Notes under the pieces: generated by a model
Told to the model about the DNA's origin: nothing
The model's database searches: none
Seen by the model: only the letters and a program-made list of their open reading frames with translations
In this document: positions 22,301 through 30,077 of the stretch, in pieces
Numbering within the stretch: position 1 is the stretch's first letter
How the letters are laid out: the number at the start of each line of letters is the position of its first letter
Translations under genes and position numbers: made by a program
Assembly: GCA_946894095.1 (NCBI GenBank)
Contig: OX335644.1
Coordinates: 17,713,595 to 17,777,594, forward strand
Source: Incurvaria masculella
Taxonomy: Eukaryota > Arthropoda > Insecta > Lepidoptera > Incurvariidae
DNA: 64,000 nt
Direction of reading: 5' to 3'

Positions 22301-25300
22301 CCCGGAATATACCGTTCGTAGTAGAGTTCCGTGTCACCTTTTTCATCCGCGCTACGGGCGATTTCGGAATCGCTCCCCGTGCCCTCGGGCGGCGCGTCCC
22401 GCGCGCTTGAGCTCGGGGGCGGCGGCAGCGGAATGGCGACGTTGCGGTCGGCGACCGGCGGCAGTGGCTCGCACAGCAGCGACTGCTTCACGATGCTTCG
22501 CATCTCGCTTCCGATAGCTTTCTCCTCTGGATCTTGTACACTTCGCGGTACCTCTATCGCACGCAGCAGCGCATCCATTCAACGAGCTTGTCAAAATAGA
22601 AGTGACAGCACGAGGGGATGGTAATTCTTTATTCGAATTTGTGTTCATTTCTTTTTTGTTTGTGGGTTCCGTCTATTTAGAGACAATTCCCCAATTTTGG
22701 TTTTTGGTTGTATGTGTTAGAGAAAACATCGAGGTGGAAACACGGAGGAGTGAGGCGGAGGGTGGAACTAATATTTTTGACCATTTTATTGTTTATTCAT
22801 CATCAACTGCACTCGGATTTATCATATTTTATCATTAGCCAGTTCGGGAAACCCAACGAAGAAAAACTGGCAAGAAACACCGCTGGTTTTTTTTTCAACG
22901 TCCACTTAGTCTAAGTTTACAAAAGTATTTAGAATCACAGGTAAAAACACTAAATTCATATGAATTGACGAGAATCAACAATTCATGTCATATGCAACCG
23001 TTCATGACAAATATCCGTTTATTTGTAAAGACCGTGCCCAAAGAACATGTTGCCAATTGGAGCAAGCCAGCCAGTCCTTACAAACAGCACCCATTCACGA
23101 GTATGACACCGGGCACAACCATCACCTCTCTCAAGCATATTTTAGGGAAAGGGGAAACCCGAACCTAGCGTCGCCGCAAGCAAGGCAATATGAAAAAGTT
23201 GTGAAAACTTTGTACGATTTAGTTTTAATAATGTATTAATACTGTAAGAGCCGAGTGCACGAAAGGAAAACAAATCAAAATCAACGTCAAAGTATGATCA
23301 AACACGTCACTTTGTGTGGACAGTATCGAAGGAACTCAATGCGGATCACTAAAAATGACGTGTTTAAACATTGATTAACTCAGCCGTTTCTTCGTGCAAC
23401 CGGGGCTAAGTATTAACAATGTTGCTAAATCAGATCTGGTCAAAAGTTTAAAAAACAAAATACCTAATACCCACTCGATACAATAGATATTTCTTTACAT
23501 AAACCTATTAAAATAAAACATACTGTAAAATCCTGTACTGTTACTCCTAGAAACCCAGTTTCTTTGGACAGTTTTGCTTTGGAATCCATTTTTTTTTTTT
23601 ACCTTTTTTGCTTTTGGACCATACCTCCGTTAACACACTGCATAATCAATTTGGGCGTTACAGTCGAGTCTGGTTTGCCCGAAGTGGCCCAAAGGGAATA
23701 GCTAAACTCATCAAAACGTACGTAATAAAATAAAAGCCCTCGCGAGACCACCATGAGTAACGGTCACAACATCAATATATGTTACATATTTAACAACACT
23801 GTTGTGGCATCTCATCTCATGGAATTTTAATTGCGGTACAAGTTCAGTATTTTTTGGTAATATATTTGCGACGTTTGCTCTGCGGGCGGTGAGTGTGCAT
23901 TACAGCTTCAGCACTTTTCTGGGAATACCTAACGACGACCTACGGGGCTATGAGCATTCAGTAAGAATAGCGTCTCTCTTTGCATATTGCATATAACCTC
24001 ACGGTTAGACGTTGGGAGCGCCAAGGGAGCGCTATATAATAAACAGCCAAAGGCAGTGGTATCCGAGCAAACCGTCTCCCGTCACTATGACATGACTTCT
24101 GCCCTCAGGGTTGGATTCCAAATGAGTATGAAACACGGAGGAGGGCGATAGAGTTCTAACTCTCTCCTCCGTGGTATGAAACTAACGGCAAAGATGGTAT
24201 TCATCTTATTCAACCCAAATCTGCAATTCCCGGAAAAATATAGTCACGGTACAACTGAACGAAGGATATACGGCCAATTGCCTTACACAGTACACAAAAT
24301 GCAGGATAGTACTGTCGACCATCCCGTTGTCTATTTAGGCTCAAAGCTCTTCGCTGCTGGCAAAGAATACGTGGACTTCAATAAAGTCAAATCGTTTGTA
24401 TTTCGAATTGAGTAGAGTCAGATCACGGTTAGACATTGGGAGCGCTATATAATAAACAGCGAAGGGAAGTAGACTCAGCACAAAAGTATCTCACGTCCAC
24501 ATACTCAGCCCCGATTGCACGAAGAGACGGCCGAGTTAATCAATGTTCAAACACATCACTTTCAGTGAACCCCACGGAGTTCCTTCCATACTGACCATAC
24601 AAAGTGACATGTTTAATCATACGTTGACTTTGATTTTGATGTTTTGTCCTTTGGTGGACTCGGCCCTAAATATAGCATTTGGTCTCGAATCCTAAGCTAA
24701 GGAGTCGATGTTTGAGTGAGGTTAGGTTCTAGATATCTGCCGGTACCTGTAAATAACAAATAAAACCCAAATAGAATACATACAGTACTGACCCGGCGGA
24801 CGGTAGATCTCCAGCGACGGCTTGCCGCGGCTGTTCGTCAGGATCATGCTGCGCCGCTTCTGGTGCTCGCGTATCTGAAACCTCACCATACTAACTTTTC
24901 GTCTCAAATAAGGTCATGAACCATACAAGTTTCATTGAATTTAAGGTAATTGTACATTTAAATGTAGCCTTGGACATTTTCAATATAGCCTTAGTTGTTG
25001 CCGCCAAATAATTTTCAGAAGTTTAGGTGTTTTTGTTGTAAGAGCAATTAGAAGTTTTATACTGTTAGATGTAGCTATAAAAAAACGCCGTCGTGAGAAA
25101 ATGCTTTGGCGGCAACAACTAAGGCTACATTTACCAATTACAATTCGAGTTCGCTAATGTTGTTTGGCATACTTCCTTTGCATGTTAGTTATTTTCAACG
25201 CATGAAAATAATACGAAAAATATTGCCCAAAACGCTTGACTATCGTATTCGTGATAATTTTATTAATCCTAAGGAATCTGCAAGTTTTCATGAAGTTCCT

Positions 25301-28300
25301 ACGCTTGAAGTTAGGCGATTTTTTTATGATTCGGTACTTCTCTTCAAAATTGTTAATAATGTTGTAGACTAGCTTCTTTCCTCAAAAAGCATTTATTTTA
25401 GAATGTCTTCCCGCTCATGATGCAAACAGAAATTCACCTCCATGCAGAAATGTATGTTCTTTGTGTCGAAATACTCCTTAGGTTATGCCAAGAACTCATT
25501 TCTTCGTAGAAGTATCAATAATGATAAGGACCTGGGGGAAATAGATAAATATATTGGAGCCGCGCAAACTGTTAAGATTACCGAGATCAACGGATTAGGG
25601 ATTGTTCGGATTAGCTGCGGGGCTCCACTGAATAAGACATTAGACAAAGAATAGATTTTGGTGAGAACTGAGTTAGTTATAAAGCACGATTGTATGAAAG
25701 TTGTATTATATCTAAATGATATATCACTAATAGATAACCGCGGCTTTGCTAAGTCCGACGAAAACATCAGGTTTGCCTTCGACTTTTCTAATATGTGACC
25801 ATACTGTCACAGATTACATACACTACATATGTAATGTAACTAATCTTTAATAATGTTCACCCTAATTAACCTATAACTGAAAAGATCAGGCTGTGCGTAG
25901 ATACAAATCGCATCAATCTAGTAAGTGGTCAGACGGACGGATATAAGCCAGATGTTGGATTCACTACTTAGATCCTCAATATGAGATTGGCGTTTTATAC
26001 TGAGATGAAAAAGGTCATTTTTCATATAAGGTATGTGTTACAAAAAAAAGTATATGTACTTTCGCCTTCTTATAGGTAGTTCATTGATTTCTTTGCTGAA
26101 AAAATGGTGGGAGCGTTAGCCAATAAAATCTTTGAAGGCGGTTTTGAGCACCTCATCGGAATGGAATTTTTGTCGTTGCAAGAAGTTGTCCAAAGTCCGA
26201 AAAAAGTTTAATCTGTTGGAGCAATGTCCGGGAGTATGGTGGGTGTCGGAGCCATTCCAATCGCAGCTCCTCTAATTTAGCGAATTTATTGTGCAGTATT
26301 GTGATCTAGCGTTCTCCTGAAGCAGCAGTGGGCTAGAGCAATTGACAGTCTCGGTTGTTTAACGCCTAGATTTCCGTCAAGGTTTTCAATTCAATACAGA
26401 TCTGCAGCAATCGTCTGACCAGATCTTAGGTAGCTGTAGTAGATAACATCAGCACTGGTCAACTTTCGATTAGGGCAGGATTTGGCCGGTTCTCCTGGGC
26501 TCAACCATTGTGATGAGCATTTTCAATTATCGTGCTGGATCCATTTTTCATAATAAGTAAGGATACGATACAAAGTCCCCTCGTAATGCTGCGTTACGAG
26601 ACGCGTGTTTGTTGATCTTCTTCACTCAATTCATGCGGTACCCATTTTTTGGGCATTTAACTTTTCCAATTTATTTCAAAAGAATTACAAATTGTTTTAT
26701 CACTCACACCGAAGCCCGCCGCTAACTCTAATGTGGTTGGCGATGTATCGGATTTCACGATATCTTTTAATTCTTCAATGTCAACTAGGGTCTCTGGCTG
26801 TCCACGGAGTATGTTTGGAAGGCCAAAATTTCCAGAACGAAAACGTATAAACCGAAAACGTACCGTTTTTTTATTCTACTGTAAAATAAAAAAACGGTTC
26901 CCCATACACTCGAGCTGTGTCTGCAGCACTGGAGCCGCAGTAAAACTAGTATTCATAAATAACGCTATATTTTAAGTTTTTCATATTGTGAATAGAACGA
27001 TGTCAAAGAAAAAAACAAATGGCTCGAAAAGAAATGAATCAGTAAATTCGAAACGCAAATAAATACACAAGCCTAAATTTGAAATAAATTTTAATATGGG
27101 ATTCCTAACCAAAAAAGAGATAAAAGATAAAAGGGGCCAGTTCGACAAAACCCCAATTTCATATGTAAGGACCTAATACTTGTTGTTGAAAAAAAATATA
27201 TTCCGTGCAGGATGTACAGGTCTATGGCAGATCCAGACCGGAGATATCAAACGGAATCGCAAAAGTTTAACATTTTTCGCCAATAAACCTGAAATAAAAA
27301 TATATACAGCTATCGAGATGAACCAGTCATAGCGCAGTCATCGCTGGTTTGAGTGTGGCGGCACACACGGTTATATCTATTCATACGAAATGTCGACTGA
27401 TGATGTGTGGTGACGGCATACATCTGTTGACTCAGTTGCAGCATACGGACACGTATAACTGAACAAATAGATACAGCCTGATCGGAAGTCAGAACACTCC
27501 CTTGCTTGCATCAAATTGCATTAAGAACCTCTTGGCAGGCCAGTATTGCATTCGTTCCCAACCTTGCGCATTCTAAAAGACGCATGAACACTTTGGACAC
27601 ACTATTCCATGTAGCTTCGGATTTATGCTTTTGTTAAGTGTAGGCCATTTTTGAAAGCCAAGTGAAAATATGTCGCCCCTAGGCCATGGCTTATATCTGT
27701 CGCCCCTAGGCCGCAGCCTATACGGCCTGCTGGCCAATTCACACGGATTCTGGGGAATTTGAAATCCCAAGAACGTTTCTGGGGAACATCAGGAGTTGTA
27801 ATCGGCAACTGCTAGGAATAGATACAGGCAAGGATGTAGGTCCTATATAACTTACCAACACGTCACAACTTAGTGAGAATTTAAATTCAAATCTGCAATA
27901 AACATTTAGTGGAGTGGGTACCAATGAATATACATTATTTCAAATGAAAAAAGATATTTAAAAAAGGTTTCATAATTAACTCATCACAACGACAAGAAAC
28001 GAAATTTTGTGTTTCAACCACAGATCATGTGGTTTCAACGCTAAGTTAACAGAGGTCAGCCAATTCGGCGGCTATTTCAGCCTTAAGAACTTGGCAACAG
28101 AAGCGAATCTCCTTTGTCTCTCCATTGCAATCATTCATAATTGACCACATCATGACTAGACCAACGCTTTTTTCTTCCCACAGCGCTCCAATGAGGTACT
28201 TTGATCATTATCTACCCAATATAACTATAACGCATTTCTATCGCGAATAGAACTTTCACTTGTACTACCGCATACCGCGTTTAGATGGCTGCGTGCAGTT

Positions 28301-30077
28301 GTAAAATCGACTTACAGCTATAGATCTTTAAGTAGATTTGAGAGAATTACAATCTAAATCAGATCATTAAAAAATAAAGCATGAAAAGAGTTTGGAGTTT
28401 TAGCTTTCTCGTCATGTCTTTTGCACCTTACATTGCACCAGGCTTCGAAACAAAATTTCGTGGAATCAAAAGTAAAGGGTATTTATAATAATATGTAGTC
28501 ATCGTTCATATTCAGCGAGAATAGACTACCTCGCTGAACATAGCAGACATCAGGTAGGGGTGTAAAGTGTCTCAAAAAGATATAATGAACCTTTTTTTAT
28601 CGAACTGAACATGTTTGGCTAATACTGCACCTACTGTCATTATATTAGCCTGACACACCAATATTTCCACTTTCCTAATATTACACGACTGGAAAACGCG
28701 GACAATTTCCATTGCCGCTTCGACCCTTTTCGTTCAATGCGATAGTACTAACCCGGGTCGGATTAACCCTAAAACCTGTATAGTAAGTAGGGACGGGGAC
28801 CTCGGCCAGCCTACAAGGTCTAAAATAGCACAAGTTGGATCCTTGGAATCAGATAACATAAGTAGAATCTGTGTTTTTTTGTTGTTATGGTTGCAGTTGG
28901 TGTAGCGCGCAACCATACAGCCACCTCTTGGCAAACATACGCAACCAGACTTTGGGAGCGGTCTACACGTCTCATCTCTAACTCTGATGTCCCAGGTGTA
29001 GAGGTTTGACCGTGCTTCCCTTTACCGAATATCACAGGTGCTAGAACCCGCGGTCTCAGGACCTCAAACTGCAGAACAATACCCATATCCATGGACCTTG
29101 CGTGAATTTATCTTTCGATGTCATAACTACCAGAACCATTTGAATATGTAGAGGCCGCCATACAGCGCCTTATTGATACAATGTGAGGCAACGCTGTGTG
29201 GGCAGAGCGGGCGCACCCGACACTCCAACATTCAGTCTTCACACCAATAAGCATTCCTTTCCCAGTCATTTTAATATTCACTAGCCCACGACTTCGCCCG
29301 CGTTTAAGTCCAACGAAAAGCAGTCGGGTTTTCCCCACTTCTCTAATATTTGACCCCACAGCTCATGAACCCTTTAGGTATTTTAAGTGTCCATACTTTG
29401 CGTGGATTTAAACCGCATTAAAATCGGGTGACATACAAACAGATAAGCGGACAGACCGAGAGAAAGACGCTAGGCTTTGGATATTATAAGAGTTCAGTAA
29501 TTACAGCAAAAGGCCCCTTTCATTAGCCAATTAACGGTGTTAATGCCAAAGACCAACCATAGCCACTCGAGATAAATATGGCACTAACTGACGTTTGTCA
29601 ATATCAGGTTCAGGTCAAGCCGGCCGATTGACTGATAAAATGGACAAAGGACTGTCTAATTTCCTAGTTCTTAGTTCCTTGAACTAATAAATCCATATTT
29701 TTAGGTTAGTTAATATTTTCTCTAATTCATTTTATTTCACGTTTATTTTTTTGCCCGCCTTACTGCACCTCTCCTAGCTACATCTCTAAGGTTGAATGGT
29801 AGAGAATGCCTTATGGCATTAACTTTAATTATGGCTTTTTGTAACGTATGGCGCAAATAAAGTATTTTTTCATTTCATTTAATTTCAACTAAAATATTTA
29901 GATTACATAACATAAACAATCAATGGAGAAAATCAACTAGCGTACCTGATTGTGGTGCGCGAGGTGCGAGGGCGGCCGGACAAAGCTGCGCTCGCGCATG
30001 ATGACGCCCGGCGCCGCGAAGTCTTGCACCCGGAAACTGCGCTGCAGCTCCGCCCGCATCTGCATCTCCTGGCTCAT
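7113..30077 (-). CDS. PAIP1/CTIF-like translation-initiation adaptor (PAM2 motif plus C-terminal MIF4G domain), nine coding exons
   Basis: Coding exons in transcript order: 30077-29946, 24874-24793, about 22553-22299, 19388-19259, 12543-12384, 11135-10877, 9984-9794, 8340-8131 and 7334-7113. Apart from the uncertain ends of exon 3, all junctions are GT-AG and in phase, giving about 540 residues. A PAM2-type motif ([10 protein letters not shown]) that binds the MLLE domain of poly(A)-binding protein lies in exon 4. A MIF4G HEAT-repeat domain fills the last three exons and ends the protein, as in CTIF and MIF4GD. PAM2 plus MIF4G is the PAIP1 arrangement, so the protein probably bridges PABP and eIF4A/eIF4G or the cap-binding complex in the cytoplasm. 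PAIP1 versus CTIF orthology is not settled. Introns are full of repeats. Confidence 0.82.
7340..8130. other. Intron 8: composite SINE and repeat A
   Basis: About 7590-7690 is a SINE B piece in minus orientation; 7713-7875 is a plus-oriented SINE B end, running to its A-rich tail; 7876-8099 is repeat A inserted at that tail. The rest is featureless. Confidence 0.7.
7876..8099 (+). repeat. Lepidopteran interspersed repeat A, copy 1
   Basis: Begins AAACCGGCCAAGTGCG, contains 'ttatagcggcaaaataaata', 'gagatacagccctttgg', a (GACG)n run and 'aggcttagtaatagg'. Non-coding. It directly follows a SINE tail and ends 31 bp from the exon 8 donor. Confidence 0.88.
8131..8340 (-). CDS. MIF4G gene coding exon 8: central MIF4G helices with a poly-Gly insertion
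   Basis: Exactly 70 codons, phase 0 at both ends (acceptor ATGGCAG, donor GAT|GTAACT). It encodes [20 protein letters not shown], then eight consecutive glycines from a (CCG)n run, then [20 protein letters not shown]. The glycines sit in the loop between two HEAT helices. A repeat A copy ends 31 bp past the donor. Confidence 0.88.
9090..9190 (-). mobile_element. SINE B fragment
   Basis: Matches the 'gatggctaata..cacctactgtcat' tail block and the 'ttagcc..cacc' block of the SINE in reverse orientation; only about 100 bp remain. Confidence 0.7.
9425..9545 (-). mobile_element. tRNA-like SINE head
   Basis: On the minus strand it carries an A-box-like TAGTTACGAGTGAGAGCATC and, after about 50 nt, a B-box-like AAGTTCGAACCTCGCC. 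It does not fold into a clean tRNA cloverleaf by eye, so I read it as a SINE promoter remnant rather than a tRNA gene. Confidence 0.45.
9794..9984 (-). CDS. MIF4G gene coding exon 7: N-terminal MIF4G helices
   Basis: Acceptor TTCGCAG, donor AAG|GTGCGA (phase 0). It encodes [20 protein letters not shown] and ...[19 protein letters not shown]. The pattern of paired amphipathic helices with FxxxLLNxxQxxYxxR is that of the MIF4G domains of CTIF, PAIP1 and MIF4GD. Confidence 0.85.
10076..10222 (+). repeat. MITE family I, copy 1
   Basis: Runs from 'tcaccaaatactgatttatt' to 'gtggaaaaggccct'. The inverted copy at 36775-37090 has the same blocks in the same order (GATTGCAAGCTGCTA, GTGGCGATTAAG). The ends are partly inverted (AAAGGGCCT/AAAGGCCCT). 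Confidence 0.7.
10597..10690 (-). repeat. Repeat A fragment
   Basis: Contains 'agggctccgtaccc' and 'tgctataacaacaaa', which belong to repeat A in reverse orientation; truncated. Confidence 0.6.
10877..11135 (-). CDS. MIF4G gene coding exon 6
   Basis: Acceptor CTCCGCAG, donor G|GTGAGG (phase 1). It encodes [12 protein letters not shown], an Ala/Gly/Ser linker, then [11 protein letters not shown], which leads into the first helices of the MIF4G domain in the next exon. A foldback element starts only about 39 bp upstream of the acceptor. Confidence 0.78.
11174..12198. mobile_element. Foldback element G copy 1, interrupted by a SINE
   Basis: Left arm: TTAGGGGGTGTGTGCGTCAA through GGCGCCACAGTCGTTCGTAG. 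Right arm at about 12125-12198: the inverted counterpart ending GACGCACACATCCCCTTAA. The same arms bound 42317-43042. The SINE at 11237-11672 is inserted just inside the left arm, so the SINE is the younger element. Confidence 0.85.
11237..11672 (+). mobile_element. tRNA-derived SINE (family B), the most complete copy
   Basis: The head has an A box (TAGTCTAGTGGC) and a B box (GGTCTGGGTTCAATTCC) with tRNA-like spacing. A body of about 330 bp follows with 'gcccgcccgggttggtacca' and 'ccttcgggaatgtggtgtaa', and the tail is oligo-A after 'atccatgtcaggtcgcatt'. This is the type copy for at least a dozen fragments in the window. SINEs of this kind are transcribed by RNA polymerase III and mobilised by LINE machinery. 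Confidence 0.88.
12384..12543 (-). CDS. MIF4G gene coding exon 5
   Basis: Acceptor CCCTCAG, donor CAG|GTGTGT. Its entry phase matches exon 4 and it exits in phase 0. It encodes a low-complexity linker ([20 protein letters not shown] ... NVLHAQ) between the PAM2 motif and the MIF4G domain. No domain is recognised. Confidence 0.72.
13010..13660 (-). mobile_element. SINE B copy split by MITE F
   Basis: 13010-13105 holds the SINE tail half in reverse ('gatattagctcaacacaccg', 'gccatgccagg'). It breaks inside the 'cctttatgagcac' block, and the SINE resumes at about 13480 ('aaaacacggacaagttctca', 'gatggtaccaaccaacccgg'). Confidence 0.8.
13106..13478 (+). repeat. MITE family F, copy 1, with an end hairpin
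   Basis: Inverted ends of the type AGTCCGAGTT..TCACCTAAAT..GGCGTTTACG. The left end forms a perfect 18-bp hairpin (13113-13130 with 13137-13154, loop AGTTCC). Internal blocks 'gtggttttacttcttcaa' and 'actgcgcgcgc' are shared with 18275-18615. Confidence 0.8.
14530..14956. repeat. MITE family F, one near-complete inverted copy and one partial copy
   Basis: 14530-14805 is an F copy in reverse ('tgacagcttgaacaagtaaa', 'taaacgccaatttaggtg'). A second partial copy (14825-14956) starts again with 'catctaaattggcgtttacg' and runs directly into SINE B sequence. Confidence 0.75.
14957..15062 (-). mobile_element. SINE B fragment next to MITE F
   Basis: Begins 'aaacacggacattttttccc' and continues to 'ccacctagtaagtaggg'; the third case in the window of an F/SINE junction. 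Confidence 0.75.
15063..17955. other. Long intron stretch, mostly unrecognised
   Basis: Within the MIF4G gene intron 4. A repeat E fragment lies at 16300-16395. 17100-17560 is richer in GC and CpG, giving short frames on both strands, but none resembles a protein or joins the gene by splice phase. Nothing else is recognised. Confidence 0.45.
16300..16395 (-). repeat. Repeat E fragment
   Basis: Matches 'gcactcggattt.tcatattttatcattagcc' of the repeat at 22770-23160, in reverse orientation. Confidence 0.65.
17965..18690 (+). mobile_element. SINE B copy split by MITE F
   Basis: The head carries 'aggccgtgggttccatcccc' (B-box-like). The body is recognisable up to 'cataaagggagagcc' (about 18255); after the F insertion the SINE tail resumes at about 18625 ('ttcttctcgaatggggtg'). 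Confidence 0.75.
18275..18615 (+). repeat. MITE family F, copy with both ends
   Basis: Ends are inverted: AGTCTGAGTTCTCACTTAAA at the left, and CCAATTTAGGTGACAACTGG plus GACT at the right. About 340 bp, non-coding, nested in a SINE. Confidence 0.82.
18975..19242 (+). repeat. Repeat A, copy 2
   Basis: Starts AAAACCGGCCAAGTGCGAGT, has the 'ttatagcggcaaaatatata' and (GACG)n blocks, and is truncated in 'cttagtaatagggtt'. Only 16 bp separate it from the exon 4 donor at 19259. Confidence 0.9.
19259..19388 (-). CDS. MIF4G gene coding exon 4: poly-Q and PAM2 motif
   Basis: Acceptor TCGCAG, donor AG|GTAACG (phase 2). It contains five consecutive CAG-encoded Gln, followed at once by [14 protein letters not shown]. 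This matches the PAM2 consensus, with the key Leu, Ala and Phe, that binds the PABP MLLE domain. The (GACG)-bearing repeat ends 16 bp beyond the donor. Confidence 0.82.
19535..19795 (-). mobile_element. SINE B copy, partly duplicated inside
   Basis: Contains 'gtggctaataccacacctac', 'cggctacattgaactg' and 'ccaccactcgggcgg'. The 'atggtacctaccactaatca' and 'gtggtaccaaccactcgggc' blocks look like a small internal duplication. Confidence 0.75.
20110..21157 (-). pseudogene. Truncated LINE: C-terminal reverse-transcriptase tail, itself interrupted by a MITE
   Basis: 21105-20890 encodes [20 protein letters not shown] and [20 protein letters not shown]. After MITE C, 20725-20440 continues with [20 protein letters not shown] and IDCPELL, the usual C-terminal block after the RT domain of insect LINEs. 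A poly-T stretch at 20110-20150 is its A-rich 3' end. The target, seen empty at 38812-38850 (accgtgaagcaaggacacatt...gaagaaag), is interrupted exactly here with TTAAT-type direct repeats, so the outer borders are well defined. Confidence 0.85.
20728..20880 (+). repeat. MITE family C, copy 1
   Basis: 'TTAGGGCCGAGTGCACGAAA' at the left and 'gtccgtctcttcgtg' at the right, with a palindromic interior (AACACGTCACTTTGTG / AAAAGTGACGTGTTT). Inserted inside the LINE remnant. Confidence 0.82.
21158..21395 (+). repeat. Repeat D, right part (interrupted by the LINE insertion)
   Basis: Continues the repeat that is left-flanked by 20075-20109: 'aaagaaagatcccagtaaaa', 'ctacttta.gaatatactgc', '...catttatttaacgcttgatctgcgtt'. 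It matches the tandem unit at 38806-39232. Confidence 0.75.
21787..22304. mobile_element. Foldback element L copy 1, carrying nested foldback H
   Basis: Left arm 'aggaggtcgcgacaaaaatg' to 'ataaagtccaaccctgtgaa'; right arm is its inverse, ending 'cgtgacctccc' at about 22303. The arms are about 80 bp. The second copy at 32958-33512 has arms of about 120 bp. The right arm overlaps the 3' border of MIF4G exon 3. Confidence 0.82.
21907..22216. mobile_element. Foldback element H copy 1
   Basis: Arms begin 'catacaaacgtagtttacta' and return as 'tactaaactacgtttgtatg', with 'ctgttccaattta' inside both. About 85-bp arms flank an AT-rich centre. Nested in element L. Confidence 0.85.
22299..22553 (-). 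CDS. MIF4G gene coding exon 3 (both ends uncertain)
   Basis: Encodes a conserved-looking stretch ([20 protein letters not shown]), a proline/serine-rich linker and an acidic end with [11 protein letters not shown]. Two acceptors (exon starting at 22553 or 22532) join in frame with exon 2. Alternatively an ATG at 22578, directly preceded by an in-frame TGA, could be an alternative start. At the 3' side, GTCACG donors after 22299 or 22284 fit the phase of exon 4, whereas the stronger-looking AAG|GTAAAT at 22273 does not. All three lie in the arm of a foldback transposon. Confidence 0.65.
22770..23165 (+). repeat. Repeat E, copy 1
   Basis: From 'ttttattgtttattcatcat' and 'cactcggatttatcatattt' to 'aggggaaacccgaacctagc'. 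An inverted copy at 48640-48945 shares the same blocks, including 'gacaaatatccgtttattt' and 'atgttgccaattgga'. Non-coding; class unknown. Confidence 0.75.
23248..23405 (+). repeat. MITE family C, copy 2
   Basis: 'agccgagtgcacgaaagg' to 'ttcttcgtgcaaccggggct', with the internal 'aacacgtcactttgtgtgga' palindrome. Complete at both ends. Confidence 0.85.
23406..24792. other. Intron 2 stretch: direct repeats, a hairpin and a short frame of unknown meaning
   Basis: A 40-50-bp direct repeat (cacggttagac.ttgggagcg ... gctatataataaacagc) lies at 23999-24049 and again at 24425-24465. Between them are a hairpin (24134-24143 paired with 24164-24173) and a 79-codon plus-strand frame at 24176-24415 with no recognised similarity. 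MITE C copy 3 lies at 24510-24668. Otherwise nothing is seen. Confidence 0.5.
24510..24668 (-). repeat. MITE family C, copy 3
   Basis: Reverse orientation: 'ccccgattgcacgaagagac' at the left, 'ggactcggccctaaat' at the right. Confidence 0.82.
24793..24874 (-). CDS. MIF4G gene coding exon 2
   Basis: Acceptor TTTCAG and donor G|GTCAGT (phase 1). It encodes [20 protein letters not shown] followed by LEIYRPP. Codon use is GC-rich in third positions, unlike the flanking AT-rich intron, and phase 0 entry matches exon 1. I do not recognise a domain in this piece. Confidence 0.75.
25106..25500 (+). pseudogene. LINE reverse-transcriptase C-terminal remnant
   Basis: The plus-strand frame encodes [20 protein letters not shown] and [20 protein letters not shown], then stops and shifts. 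The LExRR..F...LLFKIVN pattern is the region after the RT domain in Jockey/CR1-like elements. Ends are undefined. Confidence 0.65.
25967..27176 (-). pseudogene. Decayed mariner-like element J1
   Basis: The right terminal repeat, read inward, is TTAGGTCCTTACATATGAAA, followed by TTGGGGTTTTGTCGAACTGG. The left end is its decayed counterpart ('ttagatcctcaatatgagat'). On the minus strand the transposase C-terminus can be followed across frame breaks: the region of the third catalytic Asp (26225-26260), then [31 protein letters not shown] and [11 protein letters not shown]. The frame is broken in several places. About 1.2 kb; flanked by TA at the right end. Confidence 0.8.
27179..28605. other. Intron 1 stretch, nothing recognised
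   Basis: AT-rich, with one short direct duplication (TCGCCCCTAGGCC at about 27672 and 27700). No protein-like frame, RNA gene or known repeat seen. Confidence 0.45.
28608..28812 (-). mobile_element. SINE B copy, truncated
   Basis: Contains 'catgtttggctaatactgca', 'tggaaaacgcggacaatttc', 'cattgccgcttcgaccc' and 'acccgggtcggattaaccct'; the tRNA-like head is missing. Confidence 0.8.
28813..29945. other. Intron 1 stretch, little recognised
   Basis: 29275-29345 carries 'tagcccacgacttcgcccgc', a phrase common at the 3' ends of lepidopteran retroelements, but no element borders are visible. Nothing else is recognised. Confidence 0.4.
29946..30077 (-). CDS. MIF4G gene coding exon 1 (start codon)
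   Basis: Starts [20 protein letters not shown] and ends HHNQ, followed by a GTACGC donor (phase 0). The ATG has a purine at -3, and an in-frame TGA lies upstream at about 30135, so this is probably the true N-terminus. The sequence upstream is GC-rich to about 30260 and may hold the 5' UTR and promoter. Confidence 0.75.

Noticed and set aside
22352..22648. Alternative Arg-rich frame across MIF4G exon 3
   Set aside because: It stops within the exon and does not join neighbouring exons; the frame with [11 protein letters not shown] joins in phase on both sides.
24176..24415. 79-codon frame as a confident gene
   Set aside because: No similarity recognised and position inside an intron; kept only as part of a finding.
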